This document shows, piece by piece, positions 1 to 8,697 of a stretch of 64,000 nucleotides of DNA. The number at the start of each line of letters is the position of its first letter. Positions within the stretch are counted from its first letter, which is position 1. The stretch is from Pantoea rwandensis (GTDB taxonomy: Bacteria; Pseudomonadota; Gammaproteobacteria; Enterobacterales; Enterobacteriaceae): NCBI RefSeq assembly GCF_000759475.1, contig NZ_CP009454.1:2232001-2296000 (forward strand), in the 5' to 3' direction. The notes beneath the pieces are model-generated. The model had not been told where the DNA came from, ran no database searches, and worked only from the letters and a program-made list of their open reading frames with translations. The position numbers and the translations under genes were made by a program.

Positions 1-1292
1 TTAAAGGCCCGAAAGAGGCGCTGGCAGCGGGCATCACACTGATTTATCAGGAAATCAATCTGGCGCCCAATCTCACGGTGGCAGAGAACATTTTTCTCGG
101 CAGCGAGATCACGCGTGGCGGGCTGGTGAAACGTCGGCAGATGGCAGAAGAAGCACAGCAGGTGATTGATCGTTTGGGTGCGCAATTCAGCGCAACCGAT
201 CTGGTGAGCAGGCTGAGCATCGCCGAGCAACAGCAGGTGGAGATCGCCCGCGCGCTGCATCGCAACAGCCGTATTCTGGTGATGGATGAACCCACTGCCG
301 CACTCTCCAATCGTGAAACCGAACAGCTGTTTGCGCTGATTAAACGCCTGCGCAGTGAAGGCATGGCGATCATTTATATCAGTCATCGCATGGCGGAAGT
401 GTATGAGCTCTCCGATCGCGTCAGCGTGCTGCGTGATGGACAGTATGTTGGCAGCCTGACGCGTGACCAACTGAATGCCAGTGAACTGGTGCGCATGATG
501 GTCGGGCGTCCACTCAGCGATCTGTTTAATAAAGATCGCGATATTCCCTTCGGTGAGGTCCGCCTGGCCGTTAATCATCTAACCGATAACCGGAAAGTGC
601 ATCCCAGCAGTCTCTCGGTGCGCGCCGGGGAAATTGTCGGGCTGGCAGGTTTGGTCGGTGCCGGGCGCAGTGAGCTGGCACAGCTGATTTTTGGCGTGCA
701 CCAGCCGAAAGGCGGCGAGCTCTGGATCGACGGTGAGAAGGTGAAAATTCACTCCCCGCGGGATGCCATAGCACGTGGCATTGGTTTCCTGACCGAGAAC
801 CGTAAAGAGCAAGGGCTGTTTCTGGAACTGGCCGCGCAGGAAAACATCGTGATGGCCACGCTGGAGCGTGATGCCAGTTACGGTCTGCTCAATCGGCGCA
901 AAGGGCAAAAGATCGCCGGTGATGCCATCGAATCACTCAATATCCGTGTGCCGCACGCCCAGGTGCGGGCAGGTGGATTATCGGGCGGTAACCAACAGAA
1001 GCTGCTGATTTCACGCTGGGTGGCGATTGCACCGCGCATCCTGCTGCTGGACGAACCCACGCGCGGCGTGGATGTCGGCGCCAAAAGCGAAATCTACCGC
1101 ATGATGAATCAGATGGCGCAACAGGGCGTGGCGATATTGATGATCTCCAGCGAGCTGCCGGAGGTGGTCGGGATGAGTGACCGCGTCTACGTGATGCGCG
1201 AAGGCAGCATTGCGGGCGAGTTGAGCGGCGCAGAGATCAGCCAGGAAAACATCATGACACTGGCCACCGGCGCACAGCCGGTTCAGGCCTGA
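1..1292 (+). CDS. Sugar ABC transporter ATP-binding protein, RbsA type (5' end outside window)
   Basis: This is the ATPase of a ribose/xylose-type (CUT2) sugar importer, with two nucleotide-binding domains in one chain. The reading frame is open from base 3, so the gene begins before the window. What is visible holds the end of the first domain ([17 protein letters not shown] signature, then VMDEPTAAL Walker B) and all of the second ([11 protein letters not shown]alker [11 protein letters not shown] signature, [11 protein letters not shown]alker B). About 430 residues are visible of roughly 500 usual for the family. It is followed after 10 bp by the permease gene with a GAGGAGA ribosome site, so the two are co-transcribed. 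The substrate cannot be read from this protein; the downstream isomerase points to a pentose or hexose. Confidence 0.93.
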   Translation, partial: KGPKEALAAGITLIYQEINLAPNLTVAENIFLGSEITRGGLVKRRQMAEEAQQVIDRLGAQFSATDLVSRLSIAEQQQVEIARALHRNSRILVMDEPTAALSNRETEQLFALIKRLRSEGMAIIYISHRMAEVYELSDRVSVLRDGQYVGSLTRDQLNASELVRMMVGRPLSDLFNKDRDIPFGEVRLAVNHLTDNRKVHPSSLSVRAGEIVGLAGLVGAGRSELAQLIFGVHQPKGGELWIDGEKVKIHSPRDAIARGIGFLTENRKEQGLFLELAAQENIVMATLERDASYGLLNRRKGQKIAGDAIESLNIRVPHAQVRAGGLSGGNQQKLLISRWVAIAPRILLLDEPTRGVDVGAKSEIYRMMNQMAQQGVAILMISSELPEVVGMSDRVYVMREGSIAGELSGAEISQENIMTLATGAQPVQA

Positions 1293-1302
1293 GGAGACCG
1301 AA

Positions 1303-2286
1303 ATGACCAGTGAAACCGCACGCGTAAAAAGTCCTACGCTCAAACGCGCCTTAATGAGCGATCTGCTGCAAACGGTGGGCATTCTGCCGATTTTGATTCT
1401 GATTGTGGCGGTTTTTGGCTTTGTCGCACCGAACTTCTTTACCGAAGCCAACCTGCTGAATATCACCCGCCAGGCTTCGATCAATATCGTGCTGGCAGCA
1501 GGCATGACCTTTGTCATCCTCACTGGCGGGATAGATTTATCCGTCGGTTCGATGCTCGGCACCACGGCGGTGGTGGCGATGGTGGTGTCACTCGATCCCG
1601 CCTTTGCCGGGCTGACGATACCGGCGGCGCTCGGCGCAGGGCTGATTATGGGGCTTTTCAACGGCATTTTAGTGGCGTGGGCCGGTTTACCGCCCTTTAT
1701 CGTCACGCTCGGCACCTATACCGCCTTGCGCGGCGCGGCTTATTTGCTGGCGAACGGCACCACCGTCATCAACTCTGACATCAATTTTGAGTGGATAGGC
1801 AACGGTTATCTCGGGCCGATCCCATGGCTGATCATTATTGCCTTTGCCGTCATCGCGCTGTGCTGGTTCATTCTGCGCCGCACCACCCTGGGCGTGCACA
1901 TCTACGCTGTGGGCGGCAACATGCAGGCGGCTCGTCTTACCGGCATTAAGGTCGGCATGGTGCTGGTGTTTGTCTATGCCATGAGCGGCATGTTGTCGGG
2001 ATTGGGCGGATTGATGAGTGCATCACGCCTTTACAGTGCCAACGGCAATCTGGGGGTGGGATACGAGTTGGATGCGATAGCGGCGGTGATCCTGGGCGGT
2101 ACCAGTTTTGTCGGCGGCATCGGCACCATCACCGGCACGCTAATTGGTGCGCTGATTATCGCCACGTTGAACAACGGCATGACGCTGATGGGCGTGTCTT
2201 ACTTCTGGCAACTGGTGATTAAGGGCGGAGTGATCATTATTGCCGTGCTGATCGATAAGTACCGTACGCGTCATCACGTGGGTTAA
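1303..2286 (+). CDS. Sugar ABC transporter permease, RbsC type
   Basis: This is the inner-membrane channel of the CUT2 sugar importer, 327 residues, the usual RbsC length. It is almost entirely hydrophobic, with 8-10 predicted membrane segments. It carries the family sequences AAGMTFVILTGGIDLSVGS near residue 65 and the glycine-rich AVILGGTSFVGGIGT near residue 260. ATG at 1303 has GAGGAGA 6-12 bp upstream. It lies between the ATPase and the binding-protein gene on the same strand. Assignment to the family is firm; the sugar is unknown. Confidence 0.93.
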   Translation: MTSETARVKSPTLKRALMSDLLQTVGILPILILIVAVFGFVAPNFFTEANLLNITRQASINIVLAAGMTFVILTGGIDLSVGSMLGTTAVVAMVVSLDPAFAGLTIPAALGAGLIMGLFNGILVAWAGLPPFIVTLGTYTALRGAAYLLANGTTVINSDINFEWIGNGYLGPIPWLIIIAFAVIALCWFILRRTTLGVHIYAVGGNMQAARLTGIKVGMVLVFVYAMSGMLSGLGGLMSASRLYSANGNLGVGYELDAIAAVILGGTSFVGGIGTITGTLIGALIIATLNNGMTLMGVSYFWQLVIKGGVIIIAVLIDKYRTRHHVG

Positions 2287-2366
2287 GGGCTATTTGCAAC
2301 AGGTTGTCACACAACGGCGATCTGCTGGGTCGCCAATATAATCAAAAAAGCAGGAGAACATCGACT

Positions 2367-3305
2367 ATGCGTTTTAATCCGATTATTACCGGACTGCTGG
2401 CGGCGACGTTGTTGAGTGCGCCACTGGTGCAGGCAAAAGAACTCAAATCCATTGGTGTCACGGTCGGCGATCTCGCCAACCCGTTCTTCGTGCAGATCAC
2501 CAAAGGCGCAGAGCTCAAGGCGCGCGAACTGGCGGGCGACAAGGTCAATGTGACGCTGGTCTCCAGCGGTTACGATCTCGGTCAGCAGGTGGCGCAGATT
2601 GATAACTTCATCGCCGCTAAAGTGGACATGATTATCCTGAACGCCGCCGACTCCAAAGGCATCGCGCCCGCGGTAAAACGTGCGCGTGACGCCGGAATTG
2701 TGGTGGTGGCGGTGGACGTGGCCGCAGACGGTGCTAACGCCACCATTACCTCCGATAACACCCAGGCTGGGGCGATGGCGTGTAAATACATCTCTGATCG
2801 CCTGAAAGACAAAGGTAACGTGGTGATCATCAACGGACCGCCTGTATCAGCGGTGCAAAACCGGGTTGAAGGCTGCATGAACGAGCTGAAAACCCATCCG
2901 GATATCAAACTGCTTTCCTACAACCAGAATGCCAAGGGCAGCCGTGATGGTGGCCTGGAAGTGATGACTGGACTGCTGTCAGCCAATCCGAAGATCGATG
3001 CGGTATTTGCGATCAATGATCCAACGGCGATAGGTGCGGATCTGGCGGCTAAACAGGCACAGCGCAGTGAGTTCTTTATTGTCGGCGTCGATGGATCGCC
3101 TGATGGTGAAGAGGCGCTGAAACGTAAAGGTTCGCTGTTTGTCGCAACGCCAGCACAGGACCCACAGGTGATGGCGGCCAAAGCGGTGGAGATTGGCTAC
3201 GACATCCTGCAGGGCAAACCCGCGCCTGACAAACCGGTGCTGATCCCGGTCACCATGATCGATCGCAATACCGTCAGCAGCTACAAAGGCTGGACAGTGA
3301 AATAA
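2367..3305 (+). CDS. Periplasmic sugar-binding protein, RbsB family
   Basis: This is the periplasmic receptor of the transporter, 312 residues. Start ATG 2367 is preferred over in-frame codons from 2304 because CAGGAGA lies 10 bp upstream and translation then opens with a signal peptide: MRFN, a hydrophobic stretch, and cleavage after LVQA. The mature part is a type I periplasmic-binding fold, with SIGVTVGDLANPFF at the start, a DNTQAGAMA segment and FIVGVDGSPDGEEAL near the C-terminus, as in RbsB and related proteins. About 80 bp separate it from the permease gene. The substrate is not determined; ribose, xylose/lyxose or allose-like sugars are all possible. Confidence 0.9.
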   Translation: MRFNPIITGLLAATLLSAPLVQAKELKSIGVTVGDLANPFFVQITKGAELKARELAGDKVNVTLVSSGYDLGQQVAQIDNFIAAKVDMIILNAADSKGIAPAVKRARDAGIVVVAVDVAADGANATITSDNTQAGAMACKYISDRLKDKGNVVIINGPPVSAVQNRVEGCMNELKTHPDIKLLSYNQNAKGSRDGGLEVMTGLLSANPKIDAVFAINDPTAIGADLAAKQAQRSEFFIVGVDGSPDGEEALKRKGSLFVATPAQDPQVMAAKAVEIGYDILQGKPAPDKPVLIPVTMIDRNTVSSYKGWTVK

Positions 3306-3355
3306 CGTTGATCACTTGAGGCGGTCTCTGGGCCGCCCGCATTGGGAGAGGAGTT

Positions 3356-4039
3356 ATGCATCGATCCGAAGTGAACGCCATTCTGCAACTCACCCGAGAA
3401 TTCTTTATGCGTCAGGACGTGCATCTGCCGCCGTGGGCCGATTATGGCCTCAGCCAATGGCGTGCGCTGGATAAACGCAGCGCAGAAGAGCTGCTGGCGC
3501 TGCATCTGGGCTGGGATGTCACCAGTTTTGGTGCTGATGATTTCTCTCAGACCGGCTTAACCTTGTTTACTCTGCGTAACGGATCGCGCGGCGGCCAGCC
3601 GTGGGGCAAACCCTATGCCGAAAAGATCATGCACGTGCGGGAAGGACAGGTGACGCCCATGCACTACCATCCGCAAAAAATGGAAGACATCATCAATCGC
3701 GGCGGCGGAAATCTGATCGTGACACTGCATAACCGCGCGGGCGACCGGCTTGATGATTCGCCGGTGAACGTCACGTTGGATGGCATCCGCCAGACTCACG
3801 CGGCGGGATCGCAACTGCGCCTGTCACCGGGTGAGAGCGTAACCCTGCAGCCCGGAATCTGGCACAGCTTCTGGGGCGAAGAGGGCTATGGCGATGTGCT
3901 GGTTGGCGAAGTCTCGATGCCCAACGATGACGAGCATGACAATGTCTTTCTCACGCCGCTGGCACGCTTCAACCCGATTGATGAGGATGAAGATCCGCGC
4001 TGGCTGTTGTGCAACGAATATCACCGCTGGCTGGCATAA
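3356..4039 (+). CDS. D-lyxose isomerase-like cupin (D-lyxose/D-mannose ketol-isomerase family)
   Basis: This 227-residue cupin fits the D-lyxose ketol-isomerase family (E. coli O157 sugar isomerase Z5750 type), which interconverts D-lyxose with D-xylulose and D-mannose with D-fructose using a divalent metal. The metal site is visible: MHYHPQKMED near residue 102 supplies two His and a Glu, and GIWHSFW near residue 169 supplies the last His. ATG 3356 follows GGAGAGGAG. It lies between the transporter genes and the aldolase/kinase pair, so it probably turns the imported aldose into a ketose for phosphorylation and cleavage. Family assignment is good; the true substrate is inferred. Confidence 0.83.
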   Translation: MHRSEVNAILQLTREFFMRQDVHLPPWADYGLSQWRALDKRSAEELLALHLGWDVTSFGADDFSQTGLTLFTLRNGSRGGQPWGKPYAEKIMHVREGQVTPMHYHPQKMEDIINRGGGNLIVTLHNRAGDRLDDSPVNVTLDGIRQTHAAGSQLRLSPGESVTLQPGIWHSFWGEEGYGDVLVGEVSMPNDDEHDNVFLTPLARFNPIDEDEDPRWLLCNEYHRWLA

Positions 4040-4050
4040 AGGAGTTCACG

Positions 4051-4911
4051 ATGGCACTGATTTCTCTGGCGCAGGGTCTGGCCCACGCGCAACAACACCA
4101 ATACGCACTCGGCGCATTTAACGTGCTCGATACCCACTTTCTGCGCGCCCTGTTTCAGGCGGCAGAGCAACAGCGATCGCCGTTTATCATCAATATCGCG
4201 GAAGTGCATTTTAAGTATGTCAGTCTCGCGCCTCTGATTGCCGCTATTCGCACCGAAGCGGCGCTGCATGATATCCCGGTAGTGCTTAATCTCGACCACG
4301 GTTTGCACTTTGAAGCGGTAATGCAGGCGATTCGCCTCGGTTTTACTTCGGTGATGTTTGATGGCTCAACCCTCAGCTATGAGGAAAATGTGCGTCAGAC
4401 GCGCGAAGTAGTGAAAATGTGCCACGCCATTGGCGTTTCGGTTGAAGCGGAACTCGGCGCGGTAGGTGGCGATGAAGGGGGGGCGCTGTTTGGCGAGGCT
4501 GACAGCAACAAGTTTACCGATCCTGCTTTGGCGGCGGAGTTTGTCCAGTCGACCGGGATCGATTGTCTGGCCGTGGCGATTGGCAATGCGCACGGCAAAT
4601 ACAAAGGCGAACCGAAACTTGATTTTGACCGTCTGGCGGCCATTCGCGCGGCCGCAGGCATTCCTCTGGTGCTGCATGGCGGCTCAGGGATCAGTGACGC
4701 CGATTTCCGCCACGCCATCAGCCTGGGCATCCATAAAATCAATTTCTACACGGGCATGTCGCAAGCCGCACTCGGTGCAATTGAAAAGCAAATTACCCAG
4801 CGTGATGCCCGCTACGACGCCTTTGCTGAACTGCTGATGGCGGTAGAACACGATATTGCCAATGTGGTGGCGCAGCAGATGCAGGTGTTTGGCAGCGCCG
4901 GGAGGGCCTGA
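4051..4911 (+). CDS. Class II ketose-phosphate aldolase (FbaA/GatY/KbaY family)
   Basis: This 286-residue protein is a zinc-dependent class II aldolase, which splits a ketose phosphate into dihydroxyacetone phosphate and an aldehyde. Family landmarks are visible: NLDHGLHFEAV near residue 80, VEAELGAVGG near 130, AIGNAHGKYKG near 177 and LVLHGGSGI near 205, which supply the zinc His residues and phosphate loop. ATG 4051 is chosen because AAAGGAG lies directly upstream; codons from 4009 lie inside the isomerase gene. It ends one base before the kinase start, so translation is probably coupled. The substrate, a ketose 1-phosphate or tagatose/fructose bisphosphate, cannot be decided from sequence. 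Confidence 0.88.
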   Translation: MALISLAQGLAHAQQHQYALGAFNVLDTHFLRALFQAAEQQRSPFIINIAEVHFKYVSLAPLIAAIRTEAALHDIPVVLNLDHGLHFEAVMQAIRLGFTSVMFDGSTLSYEENVRQTREVVKMCHAIGVSVEAELGAVGGDEGGALFGEADSNKFTDPALAAEFVQSTGIDCLAVAIGNAHGKYKGEPKLDFDRLAAIRAAAGIPLVLHGGSGISDADFRHAISLGIHKINFYTGMSQAALGAIEKQITQRDARYDAFAELLMAVEHDIANVVAQQMQVFGSAGRA

Positions 4912-4912
4912 C

Positions 4913-5965
4913 ATGGTGCAACGCAACGGTATTCTCGGTGCGGGCAGTATGCTGGTGGATCATGTGCAACGCATCACGCATTGGCCGGAACAAGGCTGGT
5001 TAGCCGAGATTACCCACAGCGAGAAGTGTAGCGGAGGCGCTGCACTGAATGTGCTGTTCACCCTGGCGCGCATGCAGGTCAATTTGCCGCTGGCGGGTGT
5101 CGGCATGGTGGGCGGGGACAGCGACGGCGATTACATCGTGCAGTTGCTGGACGAGCATCAGATTGATCGTCAGTTTGTGCAACGTACACACAGTGTCAGC
5201 ACGGCGATGACGCAAGTGATGACCACGCCCGATGGTCAACGTACGTTTTTCCATGCGCGCGGGGCCAATGCCGAGCTGGATTTGCCCCATTTTGCTGAAG
5301 TTGCCACGTCACACCGTATTTTTCATCTTGGCTATTTGCTGTTGCTGGATAGTCTCGACCAGCCAGATGAAGTGTTTGGTACGCGCAGTGCGCATCTGCT
5401 GGCACAAATGCAGCAACGCGGTTACCTCACGTCGCTGGATTTGGTGTCGCGAATCGGGGAGTATCGCCCGTTGGTGGTGCCGGCGTTATGCTGGCTCGAC
5501 TATCTGGTGATTAATGAACTGGAAGCACAATCACTCACCGGAGTGACGCTGCGCAGCGCTTCGGGGCTGGCAGCACCCAGCGCGTTTGCCGAGGCCGCCG
5601 CCTGGTTAATGGAACAGGGCGTGCGCCAACGCGTGGTGATCCATGCCCCTGAAGGTGCGTGGGGACAAGAGAGAATGGGTGAGAAAGGGTGGCAGCCGGC
5701 GTGGTGCCTGAAACCAGAGGAGATTGTGGGCAGTGTTGGCGCGGGAGATGCATTTTGCGCTGGGGTGTTATTTGCCAGCCATGAAGGTTGGCCCCTGCTG
5801 GAGACCTTGAAGTTGGCACACACCTGCGCCTGTTTCAATTTGCATGCAGCAAACGCGCTGGACGGCACGCGGCCATTGGCCGAGATGCAGCGCTGGATGG
5901 ATCAGGCAATCTGTGTTTCACGTGCGGCTGAAGCCGGACGCAATACATCAGCGGAAAATACGTAA
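4913..5965 (+). CDS. PfkB-family carbohydrate kinase
   Basis: This 350-residue ribokinase/PfkB-family protein phosphorylates a sugar with ATP. The N-terminal glycine-rich region (SGGAALNVLFTLARM near residue 40) and the catalytic anion-hole motif GSVGAGDAFCAG near residue 275, with its catalytic Asp, are intact. ATG 4913 follows GGGAGGGCC and starts one base after the aldolase stop. It is probably the third catabolic step of the operon, phosphorylating the ketose before aldol cleavage. Its last 64 bp (5902-5965) overlap the 3' end of the convergent response-regulator gene, so no terminator separates the two. Confidence 0.88.
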   Translation: MVQRNGILGAGSMLVDHVQRITHWPEQGWLAEITHSEKCSGGAALNVLFTLARMQVNLPLAGVGMVGGDSDGDYIVQLLDEHQIDRQFVQRTHSVSTAMTQVMTTPDGQRTFFHARGANAELDLPHFAEVATSHRIFHLGYLLLLDSLDQPDEVFGTRSAHLLAQMQQRGYLTSLDLVSRIGEYRPLVVPALCWLDYLVINELEAQSLTGVTLRSASGLAAPSAFAEAAAWLMEQGVRQRVVIHAPEGAWGQERMGEKGWQPAWCLKPEEIVGSVGAGDAFCAGVLFASHEGWPLLETLKLAHTCACFNLHAANALDGTRPLAEMQRWMDQAICVSRAAEAGRNTSAENT

Positions 5966-6648
5966 CCGAGGCCACGGATGGTGCGGATCAGGCTGGGTTG
6001 ATGTGGATTGGCTTCGATTTTCCGCCGCAGTCGCATAATGAGCACGTCTATAGTACGGTCGAACACCTCAAGACTTTCATTGTGGGTCAGTTCCAGCAGT
6101 TGATCGCGCGTCAGCACTTTGCGTGCGTGACCTACAAGGGCGCGCAACAGGGTATATTCGCCTTGGGTGAGGGCAACACTTTCGCGCTGAGGATTAAACA
6201 GCTGACAACGCGCATCATCCAGCCGCCAGCCATTGAATTGCCATCCTTCATCCTGCTGCGCATCAGCTTGTGCCAGACGCCCACAGCGACGCAATGCCGC
6301 ACGTGCACGCGCGACAACCACCCGAGGATTAAAGGGTTTGGCGATGTAATCATCAGCACCCATCTCTAATCCCACCACCATATCCGCTTCCGACCCCATT
6401 CCGGTCAGCATGATGACCAACAGGTCCGGCCGCTGTCGCTGCATCTGTTGCAGCACCAGTAAGCCGTTGGTGTCCGGTAGCATCATGTCCAGCATCACCA
6501 GGGAGATCTCCGGATGCAGGCTGAGCAGCGCAAGGGCATCTTTGCCCTGATGGCAGCTGTAGACGGTAAACACATGTTCACTCAAAACATCGTGCAGCAA
6601 TTCACACACGGCACGATCATCATCAACGACCAAAATCGCGGGCTTCAT
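5902..6648 (-). CDS. OmpR-family response regulator, orphan
   Basis: This 248-residue two-component regulator has an N-terminal receiver domain (acidic DDD at residues 9-11, phospho-acceptor D54 in VMLDMMLP, T82, K104 in IAKPF) and a C-terminal winged-helix OmpR/PhoB domain (residues ~135-235, ending RTIRGLGYVFS). All phosphorylation residues are present. No histidine kinase gene adjoins it: the convergent neighbour is the sugar kinase and the upstream neighbour is a purine permease. It may sense through a kinase elsewhere. Control of the sugar operon is possible from position, but that is inference. Confidence 0.92.
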   Translation of the reverse strand: MKPAILVVDDDRAVCELLHDVLSEHVFTVYSCHQGKDALALLSLHPEISLVMLDMMLPDTNGLLVLQQMQRQRPDLLVIMLTGMGSEADMVVGLEMGADDYIAKPFNPRVVVARARAALRRCGRLAQADAQQDEGWQFNGWRLDDARCQLFNPQRESVALTQGEYTLLRALVGHARKVLTRDQLLELTHNESLEVFDRTIDVLIMRLRRKIEANPHQPSLIRTIRGLGYVFSADVLRPASAARETQIA

Positions 6649-7068
6649 TGCACTGTCTCTTATGTTGCGAAAGGGTTAAAAAGCAGTGTAACCCGATGTT
6701 TTTAAGCTGCTGCCCTATGCTGCAGAAACGTGAGCGCCATCGCTGAGCAGTGTGCGAAAGCGTGCGGTGCCGCAATCTTTTTTCTCCTGAGGGCAGTAGA
6801 AGGGAAAACGATTGCGCAGCCATGGTGCAATGCACCATAATCGCGCCCTGATCGGGTTCAGAATTATCCTAACCGTAACCGCATTTTGAAACGTAAACGA
6901 TTGCGTACGGTGATGGCATAGCTATTGCTATGTGGACAGGGGAAAGCGGAAGGTGTGTCTGCCTTGGGTCCAGCGTGTGTCGCTTTCATCAATACAATAA
7001 TTAGTTTGTTAACCACATTGGCAAGAGAGAACGTGCACCCGTGCCGTCTCCGCTCATGAGAGATGATG
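6649..7068. other. Intergenic region between the regulator and the purine permease
   Basis: About 420 bp lie between the two divergent genes. The only clear element is the PurR box at 6891-6906. No short gene with a ribosome site and no purine-riboswitch-like fold was evident. Confidence 0.5.
6891..6906. promoter_or_regulatory. PurR operator
   Basis: ACGTAAACGATTGCGT matches the PurR palindrome ACGCAAACGTTTGCGT at 14 of 16 positions, including the central CG. It lies about 165 bp upstream of the NCS2 purine permease start, as expected for purine-repressed transport. The repression itself is inferred from known PurR biology. Confidence 0.72.
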
Positions 7069-8364
7069 ATGTTAGAAAAACTCTTCAAACTTAAAGCGCA
7101 CAACACCACCGTGCGCACCGAAATCATTGCGGGTATCACTACCTTCCTGGCCATGGCCTACATTCTGTTTGTTAACCCGAGCATTCTCGGTGCGACCGGC
7201 ATGGATAAGGGTGCGGTCTTTGTGGCGACCTGCTTAGCGGCGGCAATTGGCTGTGTGCTGATGGGGCTGATCGCCAACTATCCCATCGCGCTGGCACCGG
7301 GCATGGGTCTCAATGCTTTCTTCACTTATACCGTTGTGCTGCACATGGGTTACACCTGGCAGATCGCACTCGGTGCGGTATTCCTGTCAGCGGTGATCTT
7401 CTTTGCGCTGTCAATTTTTAAAATTCGTGAGTGGATTATTGCCAGTATCCCGCTTCCCTTGCGCGCGGGTATCGCTGCGGGTATCGGCTTGTTCCTGGCA
7501 TTGATCGCGCTGGAAGGCGCGGGCATCGTGGTGGATAACCCGGCAACACTGGTTGGCCTGGGCGATCTGACCAAACCGGGTCCGCTGCTGGCTCTGTTAG
7601 GGTTCTTCATCATTGTGGCACTGGAAGCGCGTCGCGTAACCGGCGCGGTGCTGATTGGCATCCTGATTGTCACCTTTATCTCGATGGGGATTGGCCTGAC
7701 GCCATTTGGTGGCGTGTTCTCCGCACCACCGTCAATTGCACCGACCTTTATGCAGTTGGATATCGCGGGTGCGTTTAACGTGGGTCTGGTGAGCGTCATC
7801 TTCGCCTTCCTGTTTGTGGATGTGTTCGATAACACCGGCACGTTGCTGGGTGTGACCAAGCGTGCCGGTCTGGCTGATGAGCAAGGCAATGTGCCGAAAA
7901 TGGGTCGTGCGCTGATCGCTGACAGTGCGGCTGCACTGTTTGGTTCATTACTGGGCACCTCAACCACCACCAGCTATGTGGAATCGGCTGCGGGTGTCAG
8001 TGCTGGTGGTCGTACCGGTTTGACGGCGATTGTGGTTGCGGTGTTGTTCCTGCTAAGCCTGTTCTTCTCACCGCTGGCCGGAAGCGTTCCGGTATACGCT
8101 ACCGCACCGGCATTGCTGTTTGTGGCGGTGTTAATGGCTTCTGGTCTGGCCGAAATCGACTGGAAAGATATCACCACGGCTGCGCCAGTGACCGTGACCG
8201 CGCTGACCATGCCTTTGACTTACTCAATCGCTAACGGTATCGCCTTCGGTTTCATTACCTGGACCGTAGTCAAACTGCTGAGTGGCCGTACGAAAGAGAT
8301 CAATGCCGCACTGGTGATTCTCTCGATTCTGTTCGTTATCAAACTGGGCTGGCTGAGCGCTTAA
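7069..8364 (+). CDS. NCS2-family purine permease (AdeP/AdeQ/GhxP group)
   Basis: This is an inner-membrane proton-coupled nucleobase importer of about 431 residues, the usual length. It has the AzgA-like signatures TEIIAGITTFLAMAYI near residue 20, LAPGMGLNAFFTY near 75, DVFDNTGTLLGV near 245 and GTSTTTSYVESAAGVSAGGRTG near 285. Three ATGs lie in tandem (7063, 7066, 7069). The last is chosen because GAGAG at 7058-7062 is correctly spaced only from it. The sequence resembles the adenine permeases AdeP and AdeQ more than GhxP, but adenine versus guanine/hypoxanthine cannot be settled here. An upstream PurR box supports purine transport. Confidence 0.9.
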   Translation: MLEKLFKLKAHNTTVRTEIIAGITTFLAMAYILFVNPSILGATGMDKGAVFVATCLAAAIGCVLMGLIANYPIALAPGMGLNAFFTYTVVLHMGYTWQIALGAVFLSAVIFFALSIFKIREWIIASIPLPLRAGIAAGIGLFLALIALEGAGIVVDNPATLVGLGDLTKPGPLLALLGFFIIVALEARRVTGAVLIGILIVTFISMGIGLTPFGGVFSAPPSIAPTFMQLDIAGAFNVGLVSVIFAFLFVDVFDNTGTLLGVTKRAGLADEQGNVPKMGRALIADSAAALFGSLLGTSTTTSYVESAAGVSAGGRTGLTAIVVAVLFLLSLFFSPLAGSVPVYATAPALLFVAVLMASGLAEIDWKDITTAAPVTVTALTMPLTYSIANGIAFGFITWTVVKLLSGRTKEINAALVILSILFVIKLGWLSA

Positions 8365-8375
8365 GTTTTGGTTTC

Positions 8376-8404
8376 CGGAAGCCCGCTCGGGCTTCCGTGT
8401 TTTC
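8376..8404 (+). terminator. Rho-independent terminator of the purine permease gene
   Basis: A 9-bp stem (CGGAAGCCC/GGGCTTCCG) with a 5-base loop is followed by TGTTTT, 11 bp after the stop codon. Confidence 0.75.
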
Positions 8405-8697
8405 AGTTTCATCCCCCGCAAATATTTCCTGTGCGATTTCTCGCAATCCTTCGCTGTGGCGGCTTTTGTTATTTCTCTGCCAGTTTTAGCCTGTGCGGCG
8501 TATTGATGCCTGCCTGATTTTTTTTGCCGTGTATGGCGGGTTCGTGGAATGTTTAATCGGCTCGAATCTGTTTCACTACTCTGCAAGGTGAAGAGGTAGC
8601 CGGGACGCTCTGGAGGTTTGTAATGGAATACGCCATGCGTACTGCCCCGTTTCTTCCGCCACTTATTTACGTCGTCAGGAATATCGGAGGTTCAAAA

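Noticed and set aside
47..373. Minus-strand ORF across the ABC ATPase gene
   Set aside because: It lies wholly inside a well-supported gene on the other strand, has no ribosome site and no family features. The many similar antisense frames in GC-rich genes were dismissed the same way.
1011..1715. Minus-strand frame of 234 codons over the ATPase/permease junction
   Set aside because: It is antisense to two clear transporter genes, and its Pro/Ser/Thr/Lys-rich composition is typical of a shadow frame.
6649..7068. Possible purine riboswitch upstream of the permease
   Set aside because: No conserved three-way-junction core was seen; a PurR operator explains control better.
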